Source: Phragmitibacter flavus
GTDB lineage: Bacteria; Verrucomicrobiota; Verrucomicrobiia; Verrucomicrobiales; Verrucomicrobiaceae
Direction of reading: 5' to 3'
Assembly (NCBI RefSeq): GCF_005780165.1
Contig: NZ_VAUV01000002.1
Location: 186,001-250,000, forward strand
DNA: 64,000 nucleotides
Shown: piece after piece, positions 49,635-58,211 of the stretch
Layout: the number at the start of each line of letters is the position of its first letter
Numbering within the stretch: the stretch's first letter is position 1
Notes under the pieces: model-generated
What the model saw: only the letters and a program-made list of their open reading frames with translations
Database searches by the model: none
Told to the model about the DNA's origin: nothing
Program-made: the position numbers and the translations under genes

Positions 49635-50120
49635 TCACTCTTGAGTGGCTTCGGCGAGGAGGGCGCGGAGGTCGAGGGGATGGGTAAACATGGTGAGGCT
49701 TCCGTCGGGATTTTGTGGCCACTTCTCTTGAGGGAGATCCCAGTAGAGTTCGATGCCATTTTGATCGGGATCGGCCAGATAGATGGCGTGGCTGACACCG
49801 TGGTCGGAGGCACCTTGAAGGGGGATGCCGGCTTTGATGACGCGCTGGACGGCGTTGGCGAGGTCGGCGCGGGTGGGATAGAGGATGGCGACGTGGAAGA
49901 GGCCAGTGCTGTTGGGTGGGGGTGGCTGGCCTCCGGCGCTTTCCCAGGTGTTGATGACGATGTGATGATGATAACCACCGGCAGAGAGGAAGACGGCGCT
50001 GTTGCCGTAGCGGGTGGTGATGTCGAAGCCTAGCACGCCTTGGTAGAATTTTAGGGAGCGGTCGATGTCGGCCACTTTAAGGTGGACGTGGCCGATGCGA
50101 GTCTTTGCAGGAATGGACAT
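49635..50120 (-). CDS. VOC-family protein (glyoxalase/ring-cleaving dioxygenase-like)
   Basis: This 161-aa vicinal-oxygen-chelate protein begins GHVHLKVADIDRSLKFYQGV with LGFDITTRYGN, and continues VFLSAGGYHHHIVINTWESA, the GLFHVAILYPTRADLANAVQ block and GVSHAIYLADPDQNGIELYW. The His and Glu metal ligands of the CatE-like pattern are visible. The metal and substrate are unknown. It follows the MOSC gene by 4 bp on the same strand, so the two are co-transcribed. Confidence 0.82.
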   Translation of the reverse strand: MSIPAKTRIGHVHLKVADIDRSLKFYQGVLGFDITTRYGNSAVFLSAGGYHHHIVINTWESAGGQPPPPNSTGLFHVAILYPTRADLANAVQRVIKAGIPLQGASDHGVSHAIYLADPDQNGIELYWDLPQEKWPQNPDGSLTMFTHPLDLRALLAEATQE

Positions 50121-50124
50121 GTGA

Positions 50125-50766
50125 TTAGGGCTTTTGAAGGCGGGCTTCGATGGCTTTGCGGAAGAGGGGGGAGAGGGCTTCGATTTGAAGGGATTTTTCG
50201 AGGTCGTCGCGGGTGCCTTCGTGGAATTTGTAGAGTCCGAGGACGGTGCGAACGGTCATGGCGTTCGGATCGCGCTGGATGATTTCGATGGGGTCGCCGA
50301 CGGTGATGGTGCCAGGTTGGAGGACTTGATAATAGAGTCCGCTGTGGCCGCTTTCGAGAAAGGGTTTGAGTATTTCGGTGCTGCCGATTTTGTGCGCGAA
50401 CTTGGAGCAGGGGAGCCGGCAGCTGGTGACCTGGAGGACAACGCTGCCCATGCGGTGGATGTCGCCGACGAAGACCTCGGTTTCGAGGAGGCCGGAGGTG
50501 GTGAGATTTTCGCCGAAGGTGCCATGATGAAGGTGATCGCGATGCAGGAATTGTTGCCAGTGGGGGTAGTGTTCGATGGCGTAGCTGTAGACGGCTTGAT
50601 GGGGCCCGCCGTGAACGGTGAGGTCGGCCTGGGCGTCACCTTCGAGGCCGAGAGTATGGACGGCAACGGGATCGAAGACGGGTTCTTTGTAGATGCCGGT
50701 GGGGGCGTCTTTGCCGTTGATGTTGACGGTCTTGACGAGGGATCGGTTGATGGAGAGAACTTGCAT
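50125..50766 (-). CDS. MOSC-domain protein (YiiM-like)
   Basis: This 213-aa protein has the MOSC fold (molybdenum cofactor sulfurase C-terminal-like). It contains DGKxAPTGIYKEPV, HTLGLEGDAQADLTVHGGPH with QAVYSYA, the HGTFGENLTTSGLLETEVF block, and VTSCRLPCSKFAHKIGSTEI with its conserved Cys. The YiiM type reduces N-hydroxylated bases and may detoxify base analogues. It is divergent from the nuclease-translocase operon with 63 bp between the starts. Confidence 0.85.
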   Translation of the reverse strand: MQVLSINRSLVKTVNINGKDAPTGIYKEPVFDPVAVHTLGLEGDAQADLTVHGGPHQAVYSYAIEHYPHWQQFLHRDHLHHGTFGENLTTSGLLETEVFVGDIHRMGSVVLQVTSCRLPCSKFAHKIGSTEILKPFLESGHSGLYYQVLQPGTITVGDPIEIIQRDPNAMTVRTVLGLYKFHEGTRDDLEKSLQIEALSPLFRKAIEARLQKP

Positions 50767-50829
50767 GGCCGGGCGGGGTGGCGGGGATTGGTCCTTGACG
50801 GGATTAGTTCATCCGCCCACCAATGTGGC

Positions 50830-51519
50830 ATGAATGTGGATGGCAAACAACGGGAACGGTTGCTCGCGAAGTTTCGTGGCAAGGTGTCTTTGACGAAGAG
50901 TGGGGTTGGCACGTCGAAAGGGGTGCTTGAGACGTTGAGGGAGCTGATGGAGAAAGGCGAGGTGGTGAAGTTGGGAACGCATTATTTTTTGGCGGGATCG
51001 GCCCCGACGATGGAACGCGAAAAGTTGCGGCTGGACAGGATGTTGCGGGGGACGCACAAGTTGTTCAAGGGGGGCGCTTTGCGATTGTTGCCGAAGGTGA
51101 ATCTGCCAAGCACGCGGGCGGCGCTGGATGCGTTGGTGGACGAGCGGGTGGTGTTGAGGTTGGAGATTTTGAAGGACAAAAAGGCGGGGTTTCTTTATCT
51201 GCATAGTTGCCATGCATCGGCTGGAGTTGCGGGAGATATGGGGGAAGATTTGGGCGGAAGGATTCGGAGGGCCTATGGGTCACTGGTGAAGCAGTCGGCC
51301 AATCTTTCGGTCTTTATTGCAGATCTTGCGGTGGAGGCAGGATTGGAGACAAAAGTGTTGCAGGAATGGTTGCAAACGATGGTGGTTGAGCGAGGGCTTG
51401 GCACGCTTGATGAGGGGGATTGGTCGTATGCCTCCGAAGCGCAGCGAGCGGCGGCGATGGTGTTTCGTGACCGTCGCCGGCTCTATGTGCGGCTGCATGA
51501 GGAAGACCGTTTATCATGA
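50830..51519 (+). CDS. Unknown protein with winged-helix-like segments; first gene of the translocase operon
   Basis: This 229-aa protein has no recognisable named domain but looks like a string of DNA-binding helical units. Residues 1-55 (KFRGKVSLTKSGVGTSKGVL, ELMEKGEVVKLGTHYFLAGS) suggest a winged helix. Residues 85-130 (NLPSTRAALDALVDERVVLR) a second, and residues 158-225 (SVFIADLAVEAGLETKVLQE with GDWSYASEAQRAAAMVFRDR) a third. It is probably cytoplasmic and may bind DNA or recruit the downstream ATPase. The ATG at 50830 is the only start that fits; the long open frame upstream is antisense to the MOSC gene. Its stop overlaps the next gene by 4 nt (ATGA). Confidence 0.6.
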   Translation: MNVDGKQRERLLAKFRGKVSLTKSGVGTSKGVLETLRELMEKGEVVKLGTHYFLAGSAPTMEREKLRLDRMLRGTHKLFKGGALRLLPKVNLPSTRAALDALVDERVVLRLEILKDKKAGFLYLHSCHASAGVAGDMGEDLGGRIRRAYGSLVKQSANLSVFIADLAVEAGLETKVLQEWLQTMVVERGLGTLDEGDWSYASEAQRAAAMVFRDRRRLYVRLHEEDRLS

Positions 51520-53648
51520 ATCCTTTTGGTCGAGATATTGTCAAAAATCCCCGAGATCATCCGGTGACGGTGCGCACGTTGAACCTGGAGGTTTTGGACG
51601 GACTGGTGGCGGCGTTTGCACCGTTGGTGAGTGCGCCGTTGCCGCGTGAACCGCTGGCGGCGGGAAAGGCGCAATTGGTGTTGTCGCCCGCACCTGGGTA
51701 TGGGAAGAGTCACTTGATTGCGCGTTTGTATGAGTCGCTGGGCAAAGAGGTGAATGTGGTGGGGTTTAGTCCATTTCAGTCGGTGAGCTTGTGCTGGCAG
51801 TCGCTGTTGTTGCAGATGGTGAAGGAGATGAATGGTCCGGTGGAGGGCGAGGATTTTGGCAGGACGAGGCTGACGATGTGGGCGGAGAGTTTGGTGCGGT
51901 TGCTGGTCGCGGAGGCGTTGCGCGAGGGGTTGTTGCCGCATCCAGAGGCACCGATCGCGGAGCGTTGGGTGATGGAGCATTTGACGATTGGTCTAGAGGG
52001 GGATGAGGGGGGATGGAATCCGTGGTTGCATGAGTCTTTTTTTAAAGTGTGCCGTCCGGTGTGGCGGCGACTGCTGGCGCGGCGCGGGGTGTCGATGGAA
52101 GATGATGCGTGGTTGCTGGTGTTGTTTCATTATGCGTCCAGTGCGCCGTTTTCGGACAAACAGCAGCATTGTCTGGCGTGGTTGCGGGGGCAGAGTTTGG
52201 AGGAGGACGCACTGGCGGAGCTAGGGCTGGGTGCGTCACATGGTCGGGAGGCGGGGAGTGTGGATGCGTTGAACGAGTTGTGTCGTCGGAAGGTTCATGA
52301 GTGGTGTGGACTGGCGGCGTTTTATCGTCCGTTCTTGTTTTGTTTTGATCAGACGGAGGTTTATGCGCAGGACGACCGTCTGGCGAAAACGTTCGGTCGC
52401 GTGATCGCGGAACTGGTGGGAGAAGTGCCGCATCACTTGACGGTGGTGACGGCGAACCAGGCGGTGTGGGAGTCGAAGTTGCGTCCGGCGATGGATGTGG
52501 CGGATCAGCACCGGTTTCAGTTGTCGCAGGTGTTGCGCGGATTGGATCGTCGTGAGGGGGAGGAGTTAATTCGTTTACTGATCGTGGAACAGGCAGATCA
52601 ACGTGAGGCGTGTGGGCGGGTGACGGATGGGGAGTGGTTGTCGGGGTTGTTTCCAATGCCGGGGAGCAACATTCCTGCGCGTGAGTTTTTGCATCTTTGT
52701 CAGCGACGTTGGGAGGGAGGTGAGGTGAAGGGTCCGCAAAAGCTGGTGGTCTCGGTGAAGGTGGATCTGTCGGAGCGTTTCAACAGTTTGCGTGTGGAGT
52801 TTGCCGCGAATCCGCGTTTGCAGGAGTATGATCCGGACGTGTTTCGCTGGCTGGCGGAGGTGGGGTTGGTGCGTGGTCAGGATTTGGGATGCGTGCGGGT
52901 GGATCATCCGCATGGTTATGTGGAAATGAAGTGGCATGTGCCGGGGGAGGCGGTGGTGCGTTTCGGGTTTGCGCATGCGGTGTCGGATGATCACCGGGTG
53001 TGGAAGTCGCTGGCGATGTTTGCGCGGCAGATGAAGGAGCAGGACGGGGAGCCGGTGTCGAAGCTGGTGTTGTTTCGTCCGCCGCCACAGCAGCGTTGTG
53101 CGATCCCGAAGTCAACCTGGGTGGTGAATGGTCAGTTGATTGCTGAAGCGCGTCGTGATTGTTTGCAGTTGTTCGATCTGACGGCGGATGAGACGGCGGA
53201 GTTGTATGCGGCGCGCAAGCTGTATCTCGATGCGGAGGCCGGGGATCTGGAAGGCATGGGCGGTGCGGAGGTGATGGAGTTTTTGACCAAGCAACTGGCG
53301 TATTGGCGCACGCGATTGCTGGAAGTGGCGAAGGTTGATGTTGGAGACGTTAAGCAGGAGGCTCCGAGGCTGGTCGAAGTGGTGAAGGTGCAGCCGGAGG
53401 TGAAAACAGACAGGGCGGCGAAGGGGCGGTTGCCATTTGGTCGTAGGAATGCGGGTCAGCCGATGCCGCAGTTGGAGCAGCGGGTGCGGAGTTTTGTGAG
53501 GGACGAGCGGTTTGTCAGCCTCGAAGCACTGGTGGGTCATCTTGGTGCGGAGGTATCGACGGAGCAGGCGCTTGCGTGTTGTGAGGGACTCGGCGAGGTG
53601 CAGACGGAACGGTTGGAAAATTGCACGATTTTGATATGGCAAGGATAA
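51516..53648 (+). CDS. P-loop ATPase with possible C-terminal winged helix
   Basis: I do not recognise a named family for this 710-aa protein. It has an AAA/STAND-like nucleotide site: Walker A SPAPGYGKSH (Lys64, Ser65), a Walker B LFCFDQTE (residues 274-281) and a sensor-like TVVTANQAVW (309-318). Residues 390-560 form an uncharacterised region, and the last 60 residues (RVRSFVRDERFVSLEALVGH, then EGLGEVQTERLENCTILIWQ) look like a winged helix. It probably uses ATP to load, regulate or position the nuclease-motor protein of the next gene. Start ATGA overlaps the previous stop; the stop overlaps the following start by 13 nt. Confidence 0.65.
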   Translation: MNPFGRDIVKNPRDHPVTVRTLNLEVLDGLVAAFAPLVSAPLPREPLAAGKAQLVLSPAPGYGKSHLIARLYESLGKEVNVVGFSPFQSVSLCWQSLLLQMVKEMNGPVEGEDFGRTRLTMWAESLVRLLVAEALREGLLPHPEAPIAERWVMEHLTIGLEGDEGGWNPWLHESFFKVCRPVWRRLLARRGVSMEDDAWLLVLFHYASSAPFSDKQQHCLAWLRGQSLEEDALAELGLGASHGREAGSVDALNELCRRKVHEWCGLAAFYRPFLFCFDQTEVYAQDDRLAKTFGRVIAELVGEVPHHLTVVTANQAVWESKLRPAMDVADQHRFQLSQVLRGLDRREGEELIRLLIVEQADQREACGRVTDGEWLSGLFPMPGSNIPAREFLHLCQRRWEGGEVKGPQKLVVSVKVDLSERFNSLRVEFAANPRLQEYDPDVFRWLAEVGLVRGQDLGCVRVDHPHGYVEMKWHVPGEAVVRFGFAHAVSDDHRVWKSLAMFARQMKEQDGEPVSKLVLFRPPPQQRCAIPKSTWVVNGQLIAEARRDCLQLFDLTADETAELYAARKLYLDAEAGDLEGMGGAEVMEFLTKQLAYWRTRLLEVAKVDVGDVKQEAPRLVEVVKVQPEVKTDRAAKGRLPFGRRNAGQPMPQLEQRVRSFVRDERFVSLEALVGHLGAEVSTEQALACCEGLGEVQTERLENCTILIWQG

Positions 53649-55492
53649 ACGTGAGTCAGCTCAAGCAGGCGTGTGTGGATCGCGGATGGTTGGACCGCTG
53701 GTTGGATGATCCGGCCACGCCGGTTCCGATGCCCATGACTCCTGCGGGTGGGATACCGGTGAACGGACGTTTGTTTCATCAATTGGTGGCGGGATTGGTG
53801 CAGAAGCTGTGTGTGCCTGATGCGTCGGCGCCATTGTTGGCGTTGCGCAGTCGGGAGCAGATTTGGGCGCTGCTTTGGGATGAACTGGCGGCGGCGAAGG
53901 TTCAGGCGTTGGTGCGGAGTCAGTCAGCGGAGGCGGCCTTGCATCTGGCAGAGGCGTTGAAGGCGTGGTGTCAGCGGCTCGCGGAATTGCGGGCGAACTG
54001 TCCCAATTTTAAGAGCTGGCGGAGTGCGTTGTTGACGCATGAGTTTGACTTGAAACGGGTGGCGATTCAGGTGTCGGATGGCGGGGTGGTGGAGGTGAGC
54101 GGTCGGCCTGATTCCGTGCAGGTGGACCCGGTGCATGGGATTGTGGTGGTGGACTACAAACTTTCCCGTGGCAGCAATGGCACGTTGGATCTGCTGCAAC
54201 TGGCGATCTATGCGAGGATGTTGCGATTGGCGAAGCCGGGACTCAATTTTGCGGGTCTGCTGGAGTATTATGAACCTGGGTTGCATCTGGTGCCGAAGAC
54301 GGAGGCGCAGTTGAATGCGATCTTTGAGCATGAGGTGCAACCGGTGTTGGACCGAATTGCGGGACATGAAAAATTGATGTCGAAGTTGAAATCGGTGCAG
54401 GTCGGTCACGAGGCGGTGCGGCTGTCCTGGCAGCCGAAGGCGGAGCCGGATCTCGGTCGGGATATTGAGAAGGCTTATAATTCCTTTAAAGTGCCGGTGC
54501 AGGTGATGGGACGTGTGGAGGCGCCGCAACTGGTGCGGTATTTGATTAGGCCGGGACTGGGGATCAGCTTTGCCAAATTGCGTAGCAATGCGGTGAATTT
54601 GAAGATCCAACTGGGCCTGCACGCGGAGCCGCTGGTGATGCCCGGGTCGGGACATGTCATCTTTGATGTGGTGAAGGAGAAGCCTGACACCGTTTGGTGG
54701 CAGGATGAGGTGCAACGGGCGGAACTGACGGCTCATGCAAGCCCGCTTGCGCTGGCGCTAGGGGTTGACATCAACAACCGGCTGATTCTCGCGGACCTAT
54801 GTGATTCGAACACGGCGCATGCGTTGATTGGTGGTTCGAGCGGCAGTGGAAAGAGCGAGTTGTTGAAGTCATTGGTGGCGACACTGGTGAAGCGCAACCG
54901 GCCGGAGACGTTGCAGTTAACGTTGATTGATCCGAAACTGCTGACCTTTGGTGGCATTGTGGAAAATGCCTATCTCACGGGTCCGATTTTGCGGGACATT
55001 GAGGAGTCGTTGGCCTGTCTGCATCTGGCGGTGGAAGATATGGAGCGGCGATATGAAATCCTGTTGGCGGAAAATCATACCCGACTTGGTGATCGCATTG
55101 CTCAGGGGAAGACCGACCTTCCGTTCAGGGTGATCATTTTTGATGAGTTTGCGGATTTGATCAATAGTGGTCGTGAAGAGAAGAAGGAGTTTGAGCGGCT
55201 GACGAAGCGGCTGTCGGCGAAGGGTCGCGCGGCCGGGGTGCATCTGATCATTGCCACGCAGCGGCCGGACAAGGATGTGGTGACCGGGCAGTTGAAGGCG
55301 AATCTTCCAATGAAGATTTGTCTGCGGGTGACCAATGCGGTGAACTCACAAATTTTGTTGGATGAACCGGGGGCGGAACATCTGTTGGGTCGGGGGGATT
55401 TCTTAAGTCAGACAGGTTCAACGCCGGTGCGTGGCCAGTCGTTGTTCATCCCGCAGAAGGAATTTTTGGAGTTGTTTGCCGACAAGATTTGA
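53636..55492 (+). CDS. PD-(D/E)XK nuclease fused to an FtsK/SpoIIIE DNA translocase
   Basis: This 618-aa protein has two parts. The N-terminal RecB-type nuclease shows VNGRLFHQLVAG (His48), VSGRPDSVQVDP (Asp159), IVVVDYKLSRG (Asp173, Lys175) and LLQLAIYARML (188-193), the D...DxK...QxxxY layout. The C-terminal part, from about 297, is an FtsK motor: beta-domain APQLVRYLIRPGLGISFAKL, Walker A IGGSSGSGKSELL (Lys406), Walker B RVIIFDEFADLI (Asp503, Glu504), then IIATQRPDKDVVTGQLKANL and LDEPGAEHLLGRGDFL. The gamma DNA-recognition domain of cell-division FtsK and its N-terminal membrane helices are absent. It probably translocates along DNA and cuts it. The start is ATG 53636. A TTG at 53621 is in frame but lies deeper inside the upstream gene. 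Confidence 0.8.
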   Translation: MARINVSQLKQACVDRGWLDRWLDDPATPVPMPMTPAGGIPVNGRLFHQLVAGLVQKLCVPDASAPLLALRSREQIWALLWDELAAAKVQALVRSQSAEAALHLAEALKAWCQRLAELRANCPNFKSWRSALLTHEFDLKRVAIQVSDGGVVEVSGRPDSVQVDPVHGIVVVDYKLSRGSNGTLDLLQLAIYARMLRLAKPGLNFAGLLEYYEPGLHLVPKTEAQLNAIFEHEVQPVLDRIAGHEKLMSKLKSVQVGHEAVRLSWQPKAEPDLGRDIEKAYNSFKVPVQVMGRVEAPQLVRYLIRPGLGISFAKLRSNAVNLKIQLGLHAEPLVMPGSGHVIFDVVKEKPDTVWWQDEVQRAELTAHASPLALALGVDINNRLILADLCDSNTAHALIGGSSGSGKSELLKSLVATLVKRNRPETLQLTLIDPKLLTFGGIVENAYLTGPILRDIEESLACLHLAVEDMERRYEILLAENHTRLGDRIAQGKTDLPFRVIIFDEFADLINSGREEKKEFERLTKRLSAKGRAAGVHLIIATQRPDKDVVTGQLKANLPMKICLRVTNAVNSQILLDEPGAEHLLGRGDFLSQTGSTPVRGQSLFIPQKEFLELFADKI

Positions 55493-55506
55493 GGAGAGTG
55501 GTTGCG

Positions 55507-56115
55507 ATGAGCGGAGATCTGTTTGGTGCGGCGGATTACAGTGTGAATCTTTTACCTTCTGATGGAGAGGTGAACTATCATGGGCCAATTTTTGGAGTGG
55601 ATGAATGTGGACGGTTGTTTGAAAAGCTATTGGCCGAAGTTGCATGGCGGCATGATGAAGCGGTGATGTTTGGCAAACGGATTGTGACGGCGCGCAAGGT
55701 GGCTTGGTATGGCAATGAGGGGTTCAAATATACTTATTCGGGAACGACAAAGGAGGCGCTGCCGTGGTCGGACACGTTGAGGGAGATAAAGGCGAAGGTG
55801 GAGACGTTGAGCGGGGCGAAGTTCAACTCGTGTCTGTTGAATTTGTATCATCATGGCGAGGAGGGAATGGGCTGGCACAGTGATGATGAGAAGGAGCTGG
55901 CGCGGGATGCTGCCATTGCATCGGTAAGTTTGGGGGCGGCGCGGAAGTTTTGTTTCAAGCACAAGCAGAGTGGCGAGCGTGTGGACGTGGGGTTGGAGAA
56001 TGGGAGTTTGCTGGTGATGCTCGGGGCGACGCAGCGGTATTGGTTGCATCGGTTGCCACCGTCGAAGCGGGTGAAGGGGGCGCGTATCAACCTGACGTTT
56101 CGGTTGATGGCATAG
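55507..56115 (+). CDS. alkB: AlkB-like 2-oxoglutarate/Fe(II) dioxygenase
   Basis: This 202-aa AlkB-family enzyme has the iron site HSD (His124, Asp126) and distal His181 in YWLHRLP. The 2-oxoglutarate Arg is Arg193 or Arg199 in GARINLTFRL. It has the family block FNSCLLNLYHHGEEGMGWHS and the upstream RKVAWYGNEGFKYTYSGTTK. AlkB oxidatively removes alkyl lesions (1-methyladenine, 3-methylcytosine) from DNA or RNA. The ATG at 55507 is preceded by GAGGAGAG with good spacing. It starts 14 nt after the stop of the nuclease-motor gene, indicating the same transcript. Confidence 0.9.
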   Translation: MSGDLFGAADYSVNLLPSDGEVNYHGPIFGVDECGRLFEKLLAEVAWRHDEAVMFGKRIVTARKVAWYGNEGFKYTYSGTTKEALPWSDTLREIKAKVETLSGAKFNSCLLNLYHHGEEGMGWHSDDEKELARDAAIASVSLGAARKFCFKHKQSGERVDVGLENGSLLVMLGATQRYWLHRLPPSKRVKGARINLTFRLMA

Positions 56116-56192
56116 TTTGAAGCAAGCCAAATGGGAGGTTGATGAAGCCCCCTGTGCGGAGATCCGGCAGGCTGCGCGGCCCGGTTTTTGAG

Positions 56193-57764
56193 CTACTTCC
56201 CAGGGAAGAAGCGGGCGACGGTTGCCTTGGTGGGGGGGCGGGTGAGCAGGGAGACGATGACGAGGGAGAGGGCGGACAAACCGGTGATGATGGCGACGGG
56301 CATCATGCCGAAGATGAGGAGCTCGTCGGCACCAGGGGGTTTGGTGGCGATCATGTCGCGGTAGAACAGGATGCACCAGGTGATGGCGGTGACGAGGACG
56401 GCGGCGATGGCTCCTGCGGCGGTGGTGCGTTTCCAGTAAACGGCTCCAAAGACGATGGGGAAGAGGGCGGAGAAGCCGGTGAAGCACCAGACGCCGAGGT
56501 CGAAGACGTGGGCGCTGTCCTTGAGCCACATGGCGAGGGCATAAGTGACGGCGACGATGAGGAGGATGAAGGCGCGGCCGATGAAGATCTTTTGGGCATC
56601 CGTGTAGGGGCGTTTGGAGACGCGCAGGACGATGTCGGTGGTGAACATGGTGCCGAGACAGACGAATTGGGAGTCGAGACTGGACATGATGGCAGCGAGC
56701 ACGCCGGCGGCGACAAGGCCGGAGAGGACGGGGGAATGAACGAGTTCATTGACCATGCGTCCGAGCACCATGTTGGGGTTTTGGCCGGGGCCGAGGGGGC
56801 CGAGGAAGCCGGCGGCCCACATGCCGATGAGGATGCAGGGGACCCAGACGATCATGATGAAGATCGGGTGGGCGACGACGGTGAGGCGGAAGCTTTTGGC
56901 GGAGCGGGCGGTGAGCCAGTGCTGAAAAAGGTGGGGGAACATGCCTACGGAAAGGGGGATCATGCAGTAGGTGAAAAACTGCAGGTGGCCCATGTTGCCT
57001 TCGCGGGCGAGGCGGGGGCTGGCGAAGTCGCTGTCGACGACCATCTGGGTGGCGGCGGAGAGTCCGCCGAGGCGCTGGCTGATGAGGTAGAAGGCGATGA
57101 TGCCGCTGCCCATGAAGACGACGGTTTGAAAAGCGTTGGCCCAGACGGCACCGCGCAGGCCGCCGAGAAAGACGTAGAAGAGGACGACGAGGCAGATGAG
57201 GAGGCCGCCCCACTCAGCGGGGAAACTGCCATTGAGGGGGTGGGGTTTGCTGCTGCCGTCGGGCAGGATGAGGTCGGCGATGGGAAACATTTCCGGAAAC
57301 ATGCCGGCGGTGGCACCTTGAAGAAATTTACCCGCGGAGATGACGCCAACAAGAAGGTAGGGGATGACGAGAAGGACGAGGATGGGGAAGAGGAGATAGG
57401 CGAGGCGTGGAGATTCGAAACGTTCGCGGAAATATTCGCATTGGGTGAGGTAGCCGTATTTTTTGCCGACGGCCCAGAGTCGGATGCCGATGAGAAAGAA
57501 GACGGCGCTGTGGACAAGGCCGGACCAGGAGGCCATCATGCCATACACGCCAATGCCGGTGGAATAGGCTTTGCCGGTGGAGCCAACAAGGGCGAAGCCG
57601 GTCATGGTGGTGCCGAAGATGGAGAGGAGCAGGAGGATGGGGCCGACATTGCGGCTGACGACGAAGAAGTCGGCGCTGGTGCCTTTGGAGAAGCTGCGGC
57701 TGATAAGGCCGAGGGCGATGAGGAGTCCGAAATAACCGAGGATGATCCAGAAGGTGATGGGCAT
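56193..57764 (-). CDS. SSS-family sodium:solute symporter
   Basis: This 523-aa protein has about 13 membrane helices in the sodium:solute symporter pattern, with FGTTMTGFALVGSTGKAYST near the N-terminus, FYVFLGGLRGAVWANAFQTV in the core and LAAIMSSLDSQFVCLGTMFT towards the end. The substrate may be an organic acid, sugar, amino acid or other solute. The DUF3311-like gene upstream (57831) on the same strand is the usual small partner of such transporters. The gene is convergent with alkB, with 77 bp between them. Confidence 0.88.
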   Translation of the reverse strand: MPITFWIILGYFGLLIALGLISRSFSKGTSADFFVVSRNVGPILLLLSIFGTTMTGFALVGSTGKAYSTGIGVYGMMASWSGLVHSAVFFLIGIRLWAVGKKYGYLTQCEYFRERFESPRLAYLLFPILVLLVIPYLLVGVISAGKFLQGATAGMFPEMFPIADLILPDGSSKPHPLNGSFPAEWGGLLICLVVLFYVFLGGLRGAVWANAFQTVVFMGSGIIAFYLISQRLGGLSAATQMVVDSDFASPRLAREGNMGHLQFFTYCMIPLSVGMFPHLFQHWLTARSAKSFRLTVVAHPIFIMIVWVPCILIGMWAAGFLGPLGPGQNPNMVLGRMVNELVHSPVLSGLVAAGVLAAIMSSLDSQFVCLGTMFTTDIVLRVSKRPYTDAQKIFIGRAFILLIVAVTYALAMWLKDSAHVFDLGVWCFTGFSALFPIVFGAVYWKRTTAAGAIAAVLVTAITWCILFYRDMIATKPPGADELLIFGMMPVAIITGLSALSLVIVSLLTRPPTKATVARFFPGK

Positions 57765-57769
57765 GACGG

Positions 57770-57817
57770 AAAGGATAAAGGCTAAAGGATAAGGGCTAAA
57801 GGATAAGGGCTAAAGGA
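57770..57817. repeat. GGCTAAAGG tandem repeat, copy 3
   Basis: Units GGATAAAGGCTAAA and GGATAAGGGCTAAA are repeated in tandem in the space between the DUF3311-like gene and the symporter start. The repeats related to it lie at 32495 and 49567. Confidence 0.8.
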
Positions 57818-57830
57818 ATGCGGAAATTAA

Positions 57831-58064
57831 TCAGGACTTTTTGTCGCTGGCTGGGACAGGCTCATCGGCCCAGGCTTCGATTTCGCTGGGCCAGGCATGG
57901 CGGATGGCGAAGAGCCAGAGCGAACCGGCGGCGATGGAGAAGCCAATGTGCCAGGCGAGGCTGATGGGAAGAAATCCGAGGACGATGCTGCCGTCATTCC
58001 ACCACCAGAAGTCGTGGTGAAGAGCGAAAAGAAGCCAGAAGATGATCCAGGTGAGCTTGCGCAT
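57831..58064 (-). CDS. DUF3311-like small membrane protein, symporter partner
   Basis: This 77-aa protein has two predicted helices (KLTWIIFWLLFALHHDFWWW and LAWHIGFSIAAGSLWLFAIR) and a polar C-terminal tail. The HxDFWWW motif and its place next to an SSS transporter match DUF3311-type companions. It is thought to assist transporter function; the mechanism is unknown. It is separated from the symporter gene by the tandem repeat at 57770. Confidence 0.75.
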   Translation of the reverse strand: MRKLTWIIFWLLFALHHDFWWWNDGSIVLGFLPISLAWHIGFSIAAGSLWLFAIRHAWPSEIEAWADEPVPASDKKS

Positions 58065-58211
58065 GAGGAGGAATAGATTGGGAGGGAGGGAAGGTTACGC
58101 GGCGGGACGGGGCTTTCTTGACAAGATTGAACATTACTGCCACTGGATGGGGTCAATTGGACAGGTTTTTTTGGTAAGTTGCGGGTCACTGGCTTCGTTG
58201 AAGGACAGTTT

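Noticed and set aside
50134-50829. In-frame upstream extension of the first translocase-operon gene.
   Set aside because: It is antisense to the MOSC gene; the ATG at 50830 gives a sensible protein.
56139-57785. A 548-codon plus-strand open frame antisense to the symporter.
   Set aside because: It is Gly/Asp/Glu-rich low-complexity translation of the complementary strand; the symporter frame has clear family motifs.
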